A stretch of DNA of 64,000 bases from Aldehydirespirator sp965204875 (GTDB taxonomy: Bacteria > Actinomycetota > Acidimicrobiia > Acidimicrobiales > Aldehydirespiratoraceae): assembly GCA_965204875.1 (NCBI GenBank), contig OZ242020.1, positions 1,302,001 through 1,366,000 of the forward strand. Reading direction: 5' to 3'. Made by a program: the position numbers and the translations under genes. Shown piece by piece: positions 48,909 to 58,475 of the stretch; position 1 is the stretch's first letter, and every line of letters starts with the position of its first letter. The notes under the pieces are model-generated. The model was not told the DNA's origin. It saw only the letters and a program-made list of their open reading frames with translations, and ran no database searches.

Positions 48909-50087
48909 CTAGGACAAGTGCGTGTAGGCGGCTTTCTCGATGTCTTCGAAGAGTTGGTAGGAGCGGGCGTCCGCGAAGGGCAGCAGCTGGCTGAGGTATG
49001 CGCCGCCCACACCGTTGGCCATGTCGATCCAGAAGTAGGAGTTGGCCAGACCGGCCCACATGAGCCCGCCGGCCGGGCGGCCCGTGGGCAGGGGCTCCTC
49101 GTTGATCAGGAAGCTCAGGCCCCAGGATTTCTCCACCCCTCCGAAGAACTCGGCGTCGTTGGTGAGTTCGGCCATCGCCGATTGCAGCACCGTCACCCGC
49201 AGGCTGCCGATGTTGTTGACGACCATCTGATCCACCGTGGAGGGGCGCAGCACCTGCACGCCCTGCCGGCTGCCGCGGCCCAGGATCATCTGCATGAAGC
49301 GGGCGTAGTCCTGCACCGTGCCGTGCAGCCCGCCGCCGCCCATCTGGAACTGCGGGTCGGTCGGCATACCGAGCTCGATCACCGCCAGAGATCCGTCAGG
49401 CAGGCGGGCGTGCATGGCGGAGCGGCGGGCTGCCCGGTCGCCGTCGAGATCGAAACCCGTAGAGTCCATGCCCAGCGGGCCGAGGATGTGCTCGTCGAGA
49501 TAGTCCCCGAGCCGCAGGCCCGAAGTTTCCTCCACCATGCGTCCGACCAGATCGAGGCCGGTGCCGTAGAGCCAGCGCTCGCCCGGATCGAACAGTGCGG
49601 GCACCGTCAGCGCCGCCAGCTCGCGCGTCGTGATCGACGGGGTGCCCGTCGCCTGCTGGTAGCGCTGCACCTCCTCGCTCCAGAACTCGTAGGCGAAGCC
49701 GGCGGTGTGGGTGAGCAGGTGCCGCAGCGTGATCGGCACCCGAGCCGGGCGCACCCTGGGCAGGCCGTCGCCGTCGAACCCCTCCAGCACACCGAGCTCC
49801 GCCAGAGCGGGCAGCACGTCCGACGCGGGCGCGTCCAGGTGCAGCTCTCCCCGCTCGACCAGCCGCATGGCCGCCGTGGCGGTGATCGGCTTGGTCATGG
49901 ACGCGATCCAGCACACCGTGTCGAGGGTCATGGGATCGGTGCCCGCGGCGGCGCCGGCGGACCGCTCGCCCGCGGCAGCCTCGGCCAGCCTGCCGTCCGT
50001 GGTGACCACCTGCGCCACGGCACCCGCGACATCGCCGTCGCTTACCCCGCGATCAAGGATCGCCTGTACTTGCTGCTGCAGTGCCAT
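48909..50087 (-). CDS. Beta-lactamase-family serine hydrolase
   Basis: 392 residues. The SxxK motif is SMTK in VCWIASMTKPITATAAM; the YxN-equivalent tyrosine probably lies in GFAYEFWSEE; late WAGLANSYFWID resembles esterase EstB-type enzymes. LRHLLTHTAGFAYEF is a family hallmark. No signal peptide is seen. ATG 50087 has AAGGAA at good spacing. Its stop region abuts the hydrolase remnant, with a repeated tgtcctagccgg word. Confidence 0.88.
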   Translation of the reverse strand: MALQQQVQAILDRGVSDGDVAGAVAQVVTTDGRLAEAAAGERSAGAAAGTDPMTLDTVCWIASMTKPITATAAMRLVERGELHLDAPASDVLPALAELGVLEGFDGDGLPRVRPARVPITLRHLLTHTAGFAYEFWSEEVQRYQQATGTPSITTRELAALTVPALFDPGERWLYGTGLDLVGRMVEETSGLRLGDYLDEHILGPLGMDSTGFDLDGDRAARRSAMHARLPDGSLAVIELGMPTDPQFQMGGGGLHGTVQDYARFMQMILGRGSRQGVQVLRPSTVDQMVVNNIGSLRVTVLQSAMAELTNDAEFFGGVEKSWGLSFLINEEPLPTGRPAGGLMWAGLANSYFWIDMANGVGGAYLSQLLPFADARSYQLFEDIEKAAYTHLS

Positions 50088-50232
50088 CACGGTTTCCTTT
50101 CTCGCCTTCGCCGCTCCGCTCGAGTTCTGCTATTCTTGTAACCAAGTTCCAGATTTGCCACCGGGCGAGTTCGCTGCCCGGGCATGCTGGCTCGCCTACT
50201 GTGAGCGCTCTGCGTGGAGAGGAGCGGGCCGC

Positions 50233-51036
50233 ATGCACGAATCGCTCGCAGGAAGAGTCGTGGTGGTGACCGGAGCGGGGCGCGGCATCGGGCGCGCCAT
50301 CGCGCAGCGGTTCGCGGCGGCGGGATTCCGTGTGGCCGCCAACGATGTCGACGCCGACGCTGCGGACCAGACCGCCGCGGCGATCCGGTCCGCAGGCGGC
50401 ACGGCGCTGGCCACACCCGCCGACGTCTCCGACAGCACGCAGGTCGCCGCCCTGATCGACACGGTCACGAGCGCCTGGGGTGGCATCGACGTGCTGGTCA
50501 ACAACGCTGGGATCGTCAGCCCGACACAGCACTTCTTCGAGGCGGGCGAGGCGTGGTGGCGTCGCATCATCGACGTGAACCTCACCGGCCACTTCCTCGT
50601 GTCACAGCCGGCGGCGAGGATCATGGCGCGCCGGGGCGCGGGCTGCATCATCAACATGAGCTCCGGGGGCGCGACCCGCGCCCACCGCTCCTTCACCGCC
50701 TACGACGCCTCCAAGGGCGGCATCGAGGCGCTCACCCGGGCCATGGCGCTGGATCTCGGCCCCTACAACATCCGGGTGAACGCGCTGGTCCCCGGATCCA
50801 TCGACACAAGCGGCATGACCGCCGAGCAGCGGTCGCTGCGCGGCGACAACGTGCCCCTGGGCCGCATCGGCGAGCCGTCCGACATGACGGGGGCCGCACT
50901 GTTCCTCGCCTCCGACGACGCTGCCTACATCACTGGCATCACGCTGCGCGTGGACGGGGGGATGCTGGCGCAGCAGCGCTCCGCCACCGTCGACATCGTG
51001 GGGCCGAGCAGCTTCCCACCCGCCGAGAGCCTCTGA
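50233..51036 (+). CDS. Short-chain dehydrogenase/reductase
   Basis: 267 residues. NAD(P)-binding TGAGRGIG, NNAG in VLVNNAGIV, the catalytic Ser in NMSSGG, and Y-x3-K in AYDASKGG are all present. The DVDAD after beta-2 favours NAD. Substrate unknown. Adjacent to a FAD oxidoreductase in the same direction, so a shared catabolic role is possible. Confidence 0.92.
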   Translation: MHESLAGRVVVVTGAGRGIGRAIAQRFAAAGFRVAANDVDADAADQTAAAIRSAGGTALATPADVSDSTQVAALIDTVTSAWGGIDVLVNNAGIVSPTQHFFEAGEAWWRRIIDVNLTGHFLVSQPAARIMARRGAGCIINMSSGGATRAHRSFTAYDASKGGIEALTRAMALDLGPYNIRVNALVPGSIDTSGMTAEQRSLRGDNVPLGRIGEPSDMTGAALFLASDDAAYITGITLRVDGGMLAQQRSATVDIVGPSSFPPAESL

Positions 51037-51081
51037 CGCAGCACCGGCTCGGCAGCGGCAACAGGGCAGGCCTCACCGAAC

Positions 51082-51294
51082 ATGAAGCCACCACGATCCG
51101 AACCACCCGAGTCACCACATTCCAAGCCGCCACAATCCGAACCACCCGAGCCGCCACAATCCGGAACACCCGAGTCACCACATTCCAAGCCGCCACAATC
51201 CGGAACACCCGAGTCACCACATTCCAAGCCGCCACAATCCGGAACACCCGAGTCACCACGATCCGAGCCGCCACGATCCGGGCAGCCGCAGAGC
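51082..51294. repeat. 39-bp in-frame tandem repeat upstream of the FAD oxidoreductase
   Basis: Units encode PPQSGTPESPHSK and variants, about five copies of Pro/Ser/Glu-rich sequence from an ATG at 51082 up to the ATG at 51295. The frame is open and continuous with the oxidoreductase, so it may be a disordered N-terminal extension or an untranslated expanded junction. Confidence 0.85.
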
Positions 51295-52479
51295 ATGGGG
51301 CGGAAGTATGACGTCGTGATCGTCGGCGGCGCGGCCATGGGATCGTCGGCGGCGTGGTTCCTGTGCGACAGCGCCGGTTTCGACGGCACGGTGCTCGTGA
51401 TCGAGCGGGACCCTTCGTATGCCCAAAGCTCCACCGCCCGGACCAACAGTTGCATGCGCCAGCAGTTCTCCACCGAGCTGAACATCCGCATCTCGCAGTT
51501 CGCGGCGGAATACGTGCGGAACTTCCGGAGTCGCCTGGGCGGCGACCGGGAGATTCCCGACATCGATGTGCACGAGTTCGGCTACATGTACCTTGCGGGC
51601 GACGAACGGACGGCGGAGGTGCTGCGCACCAACCAACGGTTGCAGGCTGCCTGTGGCGCCGCCACCCGGATAATGGAACCCTCCCAGATCGCCGCGGAGT
51701 ACCCGTTCTACAACCTCGACGGCATCGTGTGCGGGAGCCACAACCCGCTCGACGAGGGCTACTTCGACTCCGGCACGATGTGGGAGTGGTGGCGTCGCAT
51801 GGCCCGGCGTCGCGGGGTCGAGTTCCTGGCGGGGGAGGTTGTCGCCATCGATCGCCGCGGCGACAGGGTGACCGGCGTGACGCTCGCCAGCGGATCGACC
51901 GTTGCCTGCGGCACCATCGTCAACGCCTCAGGCCCGCGGGCCGCGGCGACGGCGCGCATGGCCGGACTCGAACTGCCGGTGGAGCCCCGCAAGCGCTACA
52001 CGTTCGTGTTCGACGCGGCCGAGCCGCTGGAGCGGGACCTGCCGCTCACGATCGACCCGACCGGCGTTCACGCCCGCAGCGACGGCGGCTCGTACATGGC
52101 CGGCTGCGGCCCCGACATCGACCCGGCGGCGGCGTTCGACGATTTCGAAGCCGATCCCGACATCTTCGAGGACAAGGTATGGCCTGCGCTGGCGCACCGC
52201 ATTCCGGCGTTCGAGCGGATCAGGGTGACACGCAGTTGGGTCGGCCACTACGCCTACAACCGCCTCGACCACAATGCGGTCGTCGGCCCGCATCACGAGG
52301 TCGGCAACTTCCTGTTCGTCAACGGCTTCTCGGGACACGGTATGCAGCAGTCGCCCGCCATGGGACGCGGCGTGGCGGAGCTGATCGCCTACGGCGAGTA
52401 CCGCACGCTCGACCTCAGCCCGCTCGGCTACGAGCGCATCGCGCTAGGCAGGCCCTTCACCGAAACCGCCATCATCTAG
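51295..52479 (+). CDS. FAD-dependent oxidoreductase (DAO family, sarcosine-oxidase-like)
   Basis: 394 residues from ATG 51295. The dinucleotide fold YDVVIVGGAAMGSSAAWFL starts six residues in, where the family begins, which is why this start is preferred over ATG 51082. Other blocks are TARTNSCMRQQFSTELNIRIS, NASGPRAAATARMAG and NGFSGHGMQQSPAMGRGVAELI. It oxidises an amine or amino acid with FAD. Confidence 0.9.
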   Translation: MGRKYDVVIVGGAAMGSSAAWFLCDSAGFDGTVLVIERDPSYAQSSTARTNSCMRQQFSTELNIRISQFAAEYVRNFRSRLGGDREIPDIDVHEFGYMYLAGDERTAEVLRTNQRLQAACGAATRIMEPSQIAAEYPFYNLDGIVCGSHNPLDEGYFDSGTMWEWWRRMARRRGVEFLAGEVVAIDRRGDRVTGVTLASGSTVACGTIVNASGPRAAATARMAGLELPVEPRKRYTFVFDAAEPLERDLPLTIDPTGVHARSDGGSYMAGCGPDIDPAAAFDDFEADPDIFEDKVWPALAHRIPAFERIRVTRSWVGHYAYNRLDHNAVVGPHHEVGNFLFVNGFSGHGMQQSPAMGRGVAELIAYGEYRTLDLSPLGYERIALGRPFTETAII

Positions 52480-52588
52480 CGACACTCCCGTGCCACCGCT
52501 CCTGCATCATCGACACCGCCCAGGAACGCGATCGAAGCCTGCACGTCATCCAGATCTAAGTTACGGTTATGTGCTAACCGATCCTTAG

Positions 52589-53399
52589 AGGACAGATGGC
52601 ATCACACTTGCGGAAGCGCTGGGAAGCACAGTTCCAGGGATCGCCCACGCTCAGTTCGAGACGCTCCACCCTTTCGCCGACGGCAACGGGCGCACGGGCC
52701 GGGCTCTGATCCATGTCGTTCTCCGGCGGCGGGGGGCTTCCCCCCGTTGACCGGTCACCTCGTTTTAGGAGGTAGGCATGTCAGTTATGGATGATCAGCA
52801 GCAGCAGGCGCGGGCGCGTGCGGGTCCGGGTCGGGTGCGTCGGGTGTTTCCGGGGGAGTTCAAGGCGGAGGGGCCTGGCCCCGACGTTCGTGCTACCTGT
52901 CAGCCTTGTTCTGGCCACATGGTCAGACGATTACGTCAACGGATTGACGGCATACCGCCATCTCAGCGAACCCGACAGCGCCGAGCGGTCCGCTGCTGCG
53001 GTCGAGTGGCTTCGCCTTTTCGCCACCGCCACCAGCCGGGCCTGCCGAGATGCTGAGGCATACAGCGAGGACATCCACGGGATCACCGCATCCTGGCGTT
53101 CCAAGCTCGGCCGCGTCCGAGGTCACTCCAGCACCGACCTGCTGCTGCGCGTCCTGCCGGGCGCGCCGATCGTCACCGCGGAGTCGGCCAGCAAGCTGAT
53201 CGGCCGATCCAAGGCGCGAACCGCCGACGCGGTCAACGTCCTGGCCGAGGCAGGCGTGTTACGGCAGCGCAACGTCGGCAAGCAGCGCTACCGGGTCTTC
53301 GAGGCAACCGACGTGCTCGACCTGTTCACCAACCTAGAGCGAGCCCTCACAAGCCCAGGCAACACCAGAACCGATCATCCCACCGAGGCACTCGGCTAG
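52589..53399 (+). pseudogene. Fic-domain protein pseudogene interrupted by an IS3 fragment
   Basis: The catalytic Fic motif is intact: AHAQFETLHPFADGNGRTGR. The frame then breaks at 52735 and resumes at about 52870 with LAPTFVLPVSLVLATWSDDY and a C-terminal winged-helix-like DNA-binding region (VTAESASKLIGRSKARTADAVNVL). The N-terminus before 52589 is missing. Fic enzymes AMPylate target proteins; this copy cannot be made as one chain. Confidence 0.8.
52735..52869 (+). mobile_element. Remnant of an IS3-family left end
   Basis: Contains TTAGGAGGTAGGC, an ATG at 52778, and the start of an OrfA-like frame ending RRVFPGEFKAE, the usual IS3 OrfA opening. Only about 135 bases remain, flanked by GGGG on both sides inside the Fic gene. 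Confidence 0.6.
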
Positions 53400-53479
53400 A
53401 TGTCGGAACTGCTCAAGCGCCGCTTCAAGGCAGTCGGAGATGCAGGGGTGGCCATGACGACCACCCCCTGCACGCACCG

Positions 53480-53620
53480 CTAACGACGCTTCTTCTTGAA
53501 AGGCGTCTGCGCGAGCGCGCTGGCCGCAGCCGCCTTCTCGGCCTTGGTACTCTTGGGATCCCGGAGTACCTTGGCAGCGGCAGATGCCGCCTTCGTGCTA
53601 GTCTGCTTAGAGTTCGTCAT
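53480..53620 (-). CDS. Small basic Ala/Lys-rich protein (46 aa)
   Basis: ATG at 53620 with AAAGGAGG eight bases upstream, one of the strongest ribosome-binding sites in the window. The protein is an Ala/Lys helix (KAASAAAKVLRDPKSTKAEK) with a TPFKKKRR tail. It resembles short actinobacterial proteins often seen in mobile regions; function unknown. Convergent with the Fic remnant and divergent from the TIGR04255 operon. Confidence 0.75.
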   Translation of the reverse strand: MTNSKQTSTKAASAAAKVLRDPKSTKAEKAAAASALAQTPFKKKRR

Positions 53621-53731
53621 TTTCATCACCTCCTTTCTACTCGGTGCTTGCAGGTGGCGGAGAAGCCATCCACCACCTGCGAGGCCAAACGTCCGCAGCC
53701 GCCAAGCGCCGACCGAGACTGCTTCTCAGCT

Positions 53732-53759
53732 TACTTCCCATTTGCTCCGACGGGAAGTA
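53732..53759 (+). promoter_or_regulatory. Inverted repeat at the start of the TIGR04255 operon
   Basis: Arms tacttccc (53732-53739) and gggaagta (53752-53759) around 12 bases, directly before ATG 53762/53771. The right arm holds the likely ribosome-binding GGAAG, so it may be an operator or a translation-blocking stem. Confidence 0.45.
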
Positions 53760-53761
53760 GA

Positions 53762-54559
53762 ATGAGAAGTATGGTAGACGAACCTTTCGGCCCGGCGATC
53801 CCTTCCGTCCCATTGCCCAACTCACCCCTCAGTCTTGTGGTGGCCCAGATCCGGTTTCCGATAGTAGCCTCGATTTCCGAACAGGTGTTCGTTGGACCCT
53901 TCCAGGAGAGGATCAGAAACACCTACTCCGAACTGCGCCGCGAGGAGGAGCGCTTGGTAGCCATCGGACCCGCCGGCATCGGAACTCCGCCACTGGGGAT
54001 CGTCTGGAGATTCAGCGATGACGACCACAACTGGGAGGTTGCACTTGCACCTGAGTTCCTTGCGCTGGCCACCAACGGCTATACGGGTCGAGCGGACTTT
54101 CTCGGCCGGCTTGGGGTCCTGCTGGAGGCGCTTGACGCTTGGATCAACCTCCGCAAAGTCTTGAGGCTCGGCGTTCGGTACATTGACCGTATAGACGAAG
54201 AGCACCTTGATTCGATTGGGCAGCTGGTACGGCCAGAGGTGCTAGGACCGATGACGGTGACCGACTCGTCGGACGTGCGGCTTCAGCACAGTCTGAGTGA
54301 TTGCCAGTATCAGTTCTCAGACAATACGGAGATGCGTGCACGATGGGGACTCCTGCCGCCGAAGGCTACGTTCGATCCCGCGATCGATCCGATCGAGAGC
54401 AATTCGTGGGTACTTGATCTCGATGCCTCGCATGGTGAACGAACGTTCGATCCTGTTGCCATCCTCAGCCAGGTCCGACTCTTCTCAGACCGCATCTACC
54501 GCTACTTCCGATGGGCCACAACTGACCAGTTCCTTGTGAACTTTGGAGACGGGTCGTGA
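53762..54559 (+). CDS. TIGR04255-like family protein
   Basis: 265 residues from ATG 53762 (or 262 from ATG 53771). The pattern LPNSPLSLVVAQIRFPI near the N-terminus, RLGVRYIDRID in the middle and FDRIYRYFRWATTDQFLVNFG at the end resembles the TIGR04255 group of uncharacterised proteins common in accessory regions. First gene of a tight three-gene operon; coupled to the next by GTGA. Confidence 0.7.
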   Translation: MRSMVDEPFGPAIPSVPLPNSPLSLVVAQIRFPIVASISEQVFVGPFQERIRNTYSELRREEERLVAIGPAGIGTPPLGIVWRFSDDDHNWEVALAPEFLALATNGYTGRADFLGRLGVLLEALDAWINLRKVLRLGVRYIDRIDEEHLDSIGQLVRPEVLGPMTVTDSSDVRLQHSLSDCQYQFSDNTEMRARWGLLPPKATFDPAIDPIESNSWVLDLDASHGERTFDPVAILSQVRLFSDRIYRYFRWATTDQFLVNFGDGS

Positions 54560-55281
54560 CGATTACCACAGTTCCATCGGCTTCCCCTGCCTACACAACT
54601 GACCAAGCAAATGAACTTACGCTCCTCGTGCCTGTTCGTTTCGACGGAGATGCCTTCGGAACGAGCATCCACATCGGATTCGCGGTGAAGTGGTGCGTCA
54701 CTACTGATCTTGCGAGTCAGACCTCGTTCCCGACGACTCGGACAGTGTTACGAACACTCGCGACCGAGGTAGAGCGACTCCGCGACCGGATCGCCTCACG
54801 CGCGGGACTGACACGACAAGAGATCGCGCGAGCTATTGGGGTTGACCGGCGCTCGCTGTCAGGATTCGTAAAGGGCGAGATACGCCCAACCGAAGAACGC
54901 ATGCGAGCCATGCGGGTACTGGCCAACACCGTCGACTGGTCAGTAAACGAGTTTGGTGAGCACGCGTGCGAGGTCCTACGAGGCCCCGATCCAGACAGTT
55001 CGCCACTACTGTTGATCGCAAAGGGCAAGACTGATCTTCGTCGAGAACTCCTGACTATAGCGGAATGCGCTGGCTTCATGGCACAGGCAAGGATCGTGAC
55101 TCGCTTCCGAGAGACGAACAGAGAGCCTCTCTACCTCAAGGCATCCGGCGCGTGGCAGGGGAAAGGGTGCCTGCCCACCAGAACGGGAGTGCCCCGGCCC
55201 GAAGCCGACTACGAGCAGGACCTGTCGAGGGCCGTGTTAACAGCCGCCCCTCCTGCGAGGCCCAGACGCAAGGGAATATAA
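54556..55281 (+). CDS. HTH-domain protein, second gene of the accessory operon
   Basis: 241 residues from GTG 54556. The central XRE-like helix-turn-helix reads GLTRQEIARAIGVDRRSLSGFVKGE. The N-terminal part (SFPTTRTVLRTLATEVERLRDRIA) and a basic C-terminal tail are unrecognised. It could regulate the operon or act as the DNA-sensing partner of the neighbours (inference). Confidence 0.7.
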   Translation: MTITTVPSASPAYTTDQANELTLLVPVRFDGDAFGTSIHIGFAVKWCVTTDLASQTSFPTTRTVLRTLATEVERLRDRIASRAGLTRQEIARAIGVDRRSLSGFVKGEIRPTEERMRAMRVLANTVDWSVNEFGEHACEVLRGPDPDSSPLLLIAKGKTDLRRELLTIAECAGFMAQARIVTRFRETNREPLYLKASGAWQGKGCLPTRTGVPRPEADYEQDLSRAVLTAAPPARPRRKGI

Positions 55282-56031
55282 ATGGAAGCGGAACACTGCT
55301 ACAAGCATGCAGCGGGCCCGCTGAATCAGGGGGACATCATTGACGCTCCCGTGACACGAGTCGCCGCAGCGGACCGCTTCGTGCCCGAACGCTGGGACCG
55401 GCTAGACCAAATCGAACAAGAAATCGACCGGTCGAAATTCGGCGAGTCTGCCGTACACACCTTGGCGGGCAGGGCGCTCGTGATGGTCACCTCCCATGAC
55501 TGCCATCACGACAAGGAATGGAACGCAGTACGGAGCCGCCTCATCCGCGCGGGCGTCGGATCCGATGAAGCTTCACGGATTGCAGAGGAGAACGATGCTA
55601 TCGACCGAACCTTCCAGGCAAGCCCCCTGATCCCTCTCGCAGACTTTGACCCTGAAAGTCGCGGCAACTATCGGGCCGGCCGAGTCGTCGGCTACTACCC
55701 GCTGCCCTCCCCTCACGATGGCTCATTCCCCGAGTGCGTCGTTGATCTCACGTACAGATGCACCATCGACCGCAAGGCGATCTTTGAGCGACTATGGTGT
55801 CTCACTCGGACCGCTCGCGACCGCCTTCGCTACGCCATCGCGCGCTTCGACTCCTTTCGTACCGTCGAAGTCGCGGAAAGCATAGAAACCGCAGTTGGTA
55901 GATCAATCGTGGGCGTGAGCATCAACACGGGTGGCCCGCTCGCAGTCGAACTCACGCTCGATGACAAGTCGGTGCTCCGGCTCGTGCAGCCGCCCGTCGA
56001 GCCTGACCCCGGCGGACGCACACGTATCTAG
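55282..56031 (+). CDS. Unknown protein, third gene of the accessory operon
   Basis: 249 residues, ATG directly after the previous stop (TAA ATG). NQGDIIDAPV opens the protein; VMVTSHDCHHDKEWN contains a Cys/His cluster that could bind metal. The end DDKSVLRLVQPPVEPDPGG is disordered. I do not recognise the family. Base composition is lower in GC than in flanking housekeeping genes, in line with transfer. Confidence 0.65.
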   Translation: MEAEHCYKHAAGPLNQGDIIDAPVTRVAAADRFVPERWDRLDQIEQEIDRSKFGESAVHTLAGRALVMVTSHDCHHDKEWNAVRSRLIRAGVGSDEASRIAEENDAIDRTFQASPLIPLADFDPESRGNYRAGRVVGYYPLPSPHDGSFPECVVDLTYRCTIDRKAIFERLWCLTRTARDRLRYAIARFDSFRTVEVAESIETAVGRSIVGVSINTGGPLAVELTLDDKSVLRLVQPPVEPDPGGRTRI

Positions 56032-56117
56032 GCATGCCCCTAGCGGTCCCTTGCCCCGAACGGCCCGAGTGAAGCGATGCGCTGCTTTCGCCAAGGTGAC
56101 CGGAACGGCCACTTGGG

Positions 56118-56500
<383 letters not shown>

Positions 56501-56504
<4 letters not shown>

Positions 56505-57398
56505 CGGATCACCGCCTGTAGTTCTCGGATGTCTAGGGGCACCTTGGTGCTGAGGCTGTAGTCGTCGTGGCGGCGCCAGCCTGGACTGTCGCTGGAACGC
56601 CAGTGGATCCGCCATGTCACCGTCACAGTCGCCTCCAAGCCGGGATGCGATCTCGTCTCGAAGACCTTCGTGCAGGCCGAATGCTGGCGGTCGCCGGGCA
56701 GCGCAGGGTTCCAGGCACGTCCCGCGTCGGCGGTGCATCGCAGCCGGCCGCGGCTCCCGAAGTCCCAGATCACATCGGCGAAGTCGGCGCGCACGGTCGC
56801 CCAGACCGAGCCGGCCTGAGCGGAGCGCTCGGGGTAGCCGCGCAACCGGCTCGTGACCGCGAACCAGGTCTGCGTACCCACCACCTGGAACCTCGGGGGC
56901 GCCACCGCCGCCACCGGCGGCTCGAGGCCCAGCTCGCCGACGGCGTACTCGGCGACCTCCCAACCCGACACCGCCTCTCCGGGAAGGCGCTCCCCCGGCG
57001 TATAGCGCACGACACGGGGATAGCCCGTCACACGGGAGCCGTCGGCAGCCCGGTTGCAGTCAAGCACGTACAGGCCGCCGTCGTGCAGGTAGGCGACCGG
57101 GGCCGCAGCGTCGGGATCGCCCCAACCCCCCGACTGGCGACCGTACCTGTACCAGATGCACACCACGGTCGGGGGTCGCCACGTGCCGGGCCGCTGCACC
57201 GGGCGCATCGAGGTGCGCTCGGCGGCATGCACGCACACGCCCGCAACCTCGCTGCAGTTGGTGATCCAGGTCTCCGCCTCCTCCTGCCCAGCCAGATCCG
57301 TGTCTCCCCCCTGGGCGCCAGCGTCGGGGCCGAACAGCGCCAGCAGCGCGGCCACAGCGAGCGCGCCCGCTGCGATCAGTCGAACGAAGACGAGCATG
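56501..57398 (-). CDS. Secreted protein of unknown function
   Basis: 298 residues from ATG 57398. Signal peptide LVFVRLIAAGALAVAALLALFGPDAGAQ, then a mature domain with six or more Cys (TNCSEVAGVCVH, VVCIWYRYG, LYVLDCNRA, RLRCTAD, HSACTKV) that suggests disulfides. Overlaps the upstream lipoprotein gene by 23 bases. No family recognised. Confidence 0.72.
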
Positions 57399-58116
57399 AG
57401 TCCAGATCCTCGAACAACCCGATAACGAACGTGGCGTCGATCTCCCACCCCGCAGACCGGCGATCCACGACGTGCTGCACATGGCGGTAGCCGCCCGCGC
57501 CCGCACGGGCCTCGCCCACGCATGCGTCAAGCACGACACGCCGCTGCGTCGCTGCGAAGAAGTCGACCGTCGCAGCGTGCCGCGGCGCCCAGCGTCGCTG
57601 CACTGCGGCTAGGAGCTGATCGACATCGGATGACTGCGGCTCGGCCCCGTCCTGGTAGGTGACGGCCGGTCGGTGAACGGAAGGCGCAAGCGTGTCGTGC
57701 TGCGACTTGGCCCCGTCGCGGTGAGCGGCAGTGGGCGCAGCGGCGACCGCGGCACCCGCCGGGCGCGTCGGGCTGGTCGCAGGTACCGCCGCCGGGACGG
57801 TGGGCGCAGCGGCGACTGCCCCAGGTGGCCGGTGGGCTGCGACTTCTGGGCCGGTCACGATGAGAATGGCGCCGCCGGTCACCGGATCCGTTGCAACTGT
57901 CATCACCGGCAGCCGCGCCGCCTCATCCGCGGACGCCATCGACGGCACCTCGGACGGCAGCGGGATTGACGACCAACCCAGTGGGGGCGCCGAGGCATCC
58001 GCGGACGCCATCGACGGCGCTTGCGGCGACCGTGGCGGCTCGAGCTGGGAGCCGCCTCCACAAGCGCACGCCAGCACCGCGCAAGCGAGCACGAGCGATC
58101 TGCTGGCACAGTTCAT
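57376..58116 (-). CDS. Putative lipoprotein, first gene of the secreted-protein cluster
   Basis: 246 residues, ATG 58116. A short signal peptide ends at a lipobox-like VLAC followed by ACGGG. The next about 150 residues are Ala/Pro-rich and contain a duplicated PSMASAD segment. The C-terminal about 90 residues look globular (DVDQLLAAVQRRWAPRHAATVDFF ... FVIGLFEDLDSC). Unknown function, cotranscribed with the next gene. Confidence 0.68.
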   Translation of the reverse strand: MNCASRSLVLACAVLACACGGGSQLEPPRSPQAPSMASADASAPPLGWSSIPLPSEVPSMASADEAARLPVMTVATDPVTGGAILIVTGPEVAAHRPPGAVAAAPTVPAAVPATSPTRPAGAAVAAAPTAAHRDGAKSQHDTLAPSVHRPAVTYQDGAEPQSSDVDQLLAAVQRRWAPRHAATVDFFAATQRRVVLDACVGEARAGAGGYRHVQHVVDRRSAGWEIDATFVIGLFEDLDSCSSSFD

Positions 58117-58475
58117 GGTTGCACCGCCCCTTCCCCCGGAGACTCCTGAGACACATAATAGATAGTTTCATAGTTTTTCACGCCCCCCCTTTCCCAACCT
58201 TTACTCGATGTCAGAGCGCCGTTGCGCCCTCGCCGGCGCAGCCTGCGGGGGCATGGGCGAGACGCCTCCGGCGGCGCACTCGTGCCTTCGCCTGGCAGCG
58301 GTGGCGCGCGACCGGGCGCTGGGTGCGCCTACTGAAGGTCCGCACTGCGCCTCTTGCAACGGCTCATCGGCCCGCGCGAGCGGTGCCAAGCGCGCCCGCC
58401 GAAGGCTTCGGGCGATCCGGGAGTATCGAGACTCGGCCGGCGCAGCCGGCGCCAAGCGCTGGCTGAAGGGTGGCG
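58117..58475. other. Intergenic region upstream of the lipoprotein gene
   Basis: 58150-58180 is the most AT-rich patch nearby and contains, on the minus strand, a -10-like TATTAT (58155-58160) and a repeated ACTAT word, so it likely holds the promoter of the lipoprotein gene. The rest is GC-rich with repeated ggcgcagcc and gccaagcgc words; no gene is supported. Confidence 0.5.

Noticed and set aside
51082..51294. CRISPR-like array from regular 39-bp repeats
   Set aside because: Units are contiguous with no unique spacers and keep an open reading frame; no cas genes are near.
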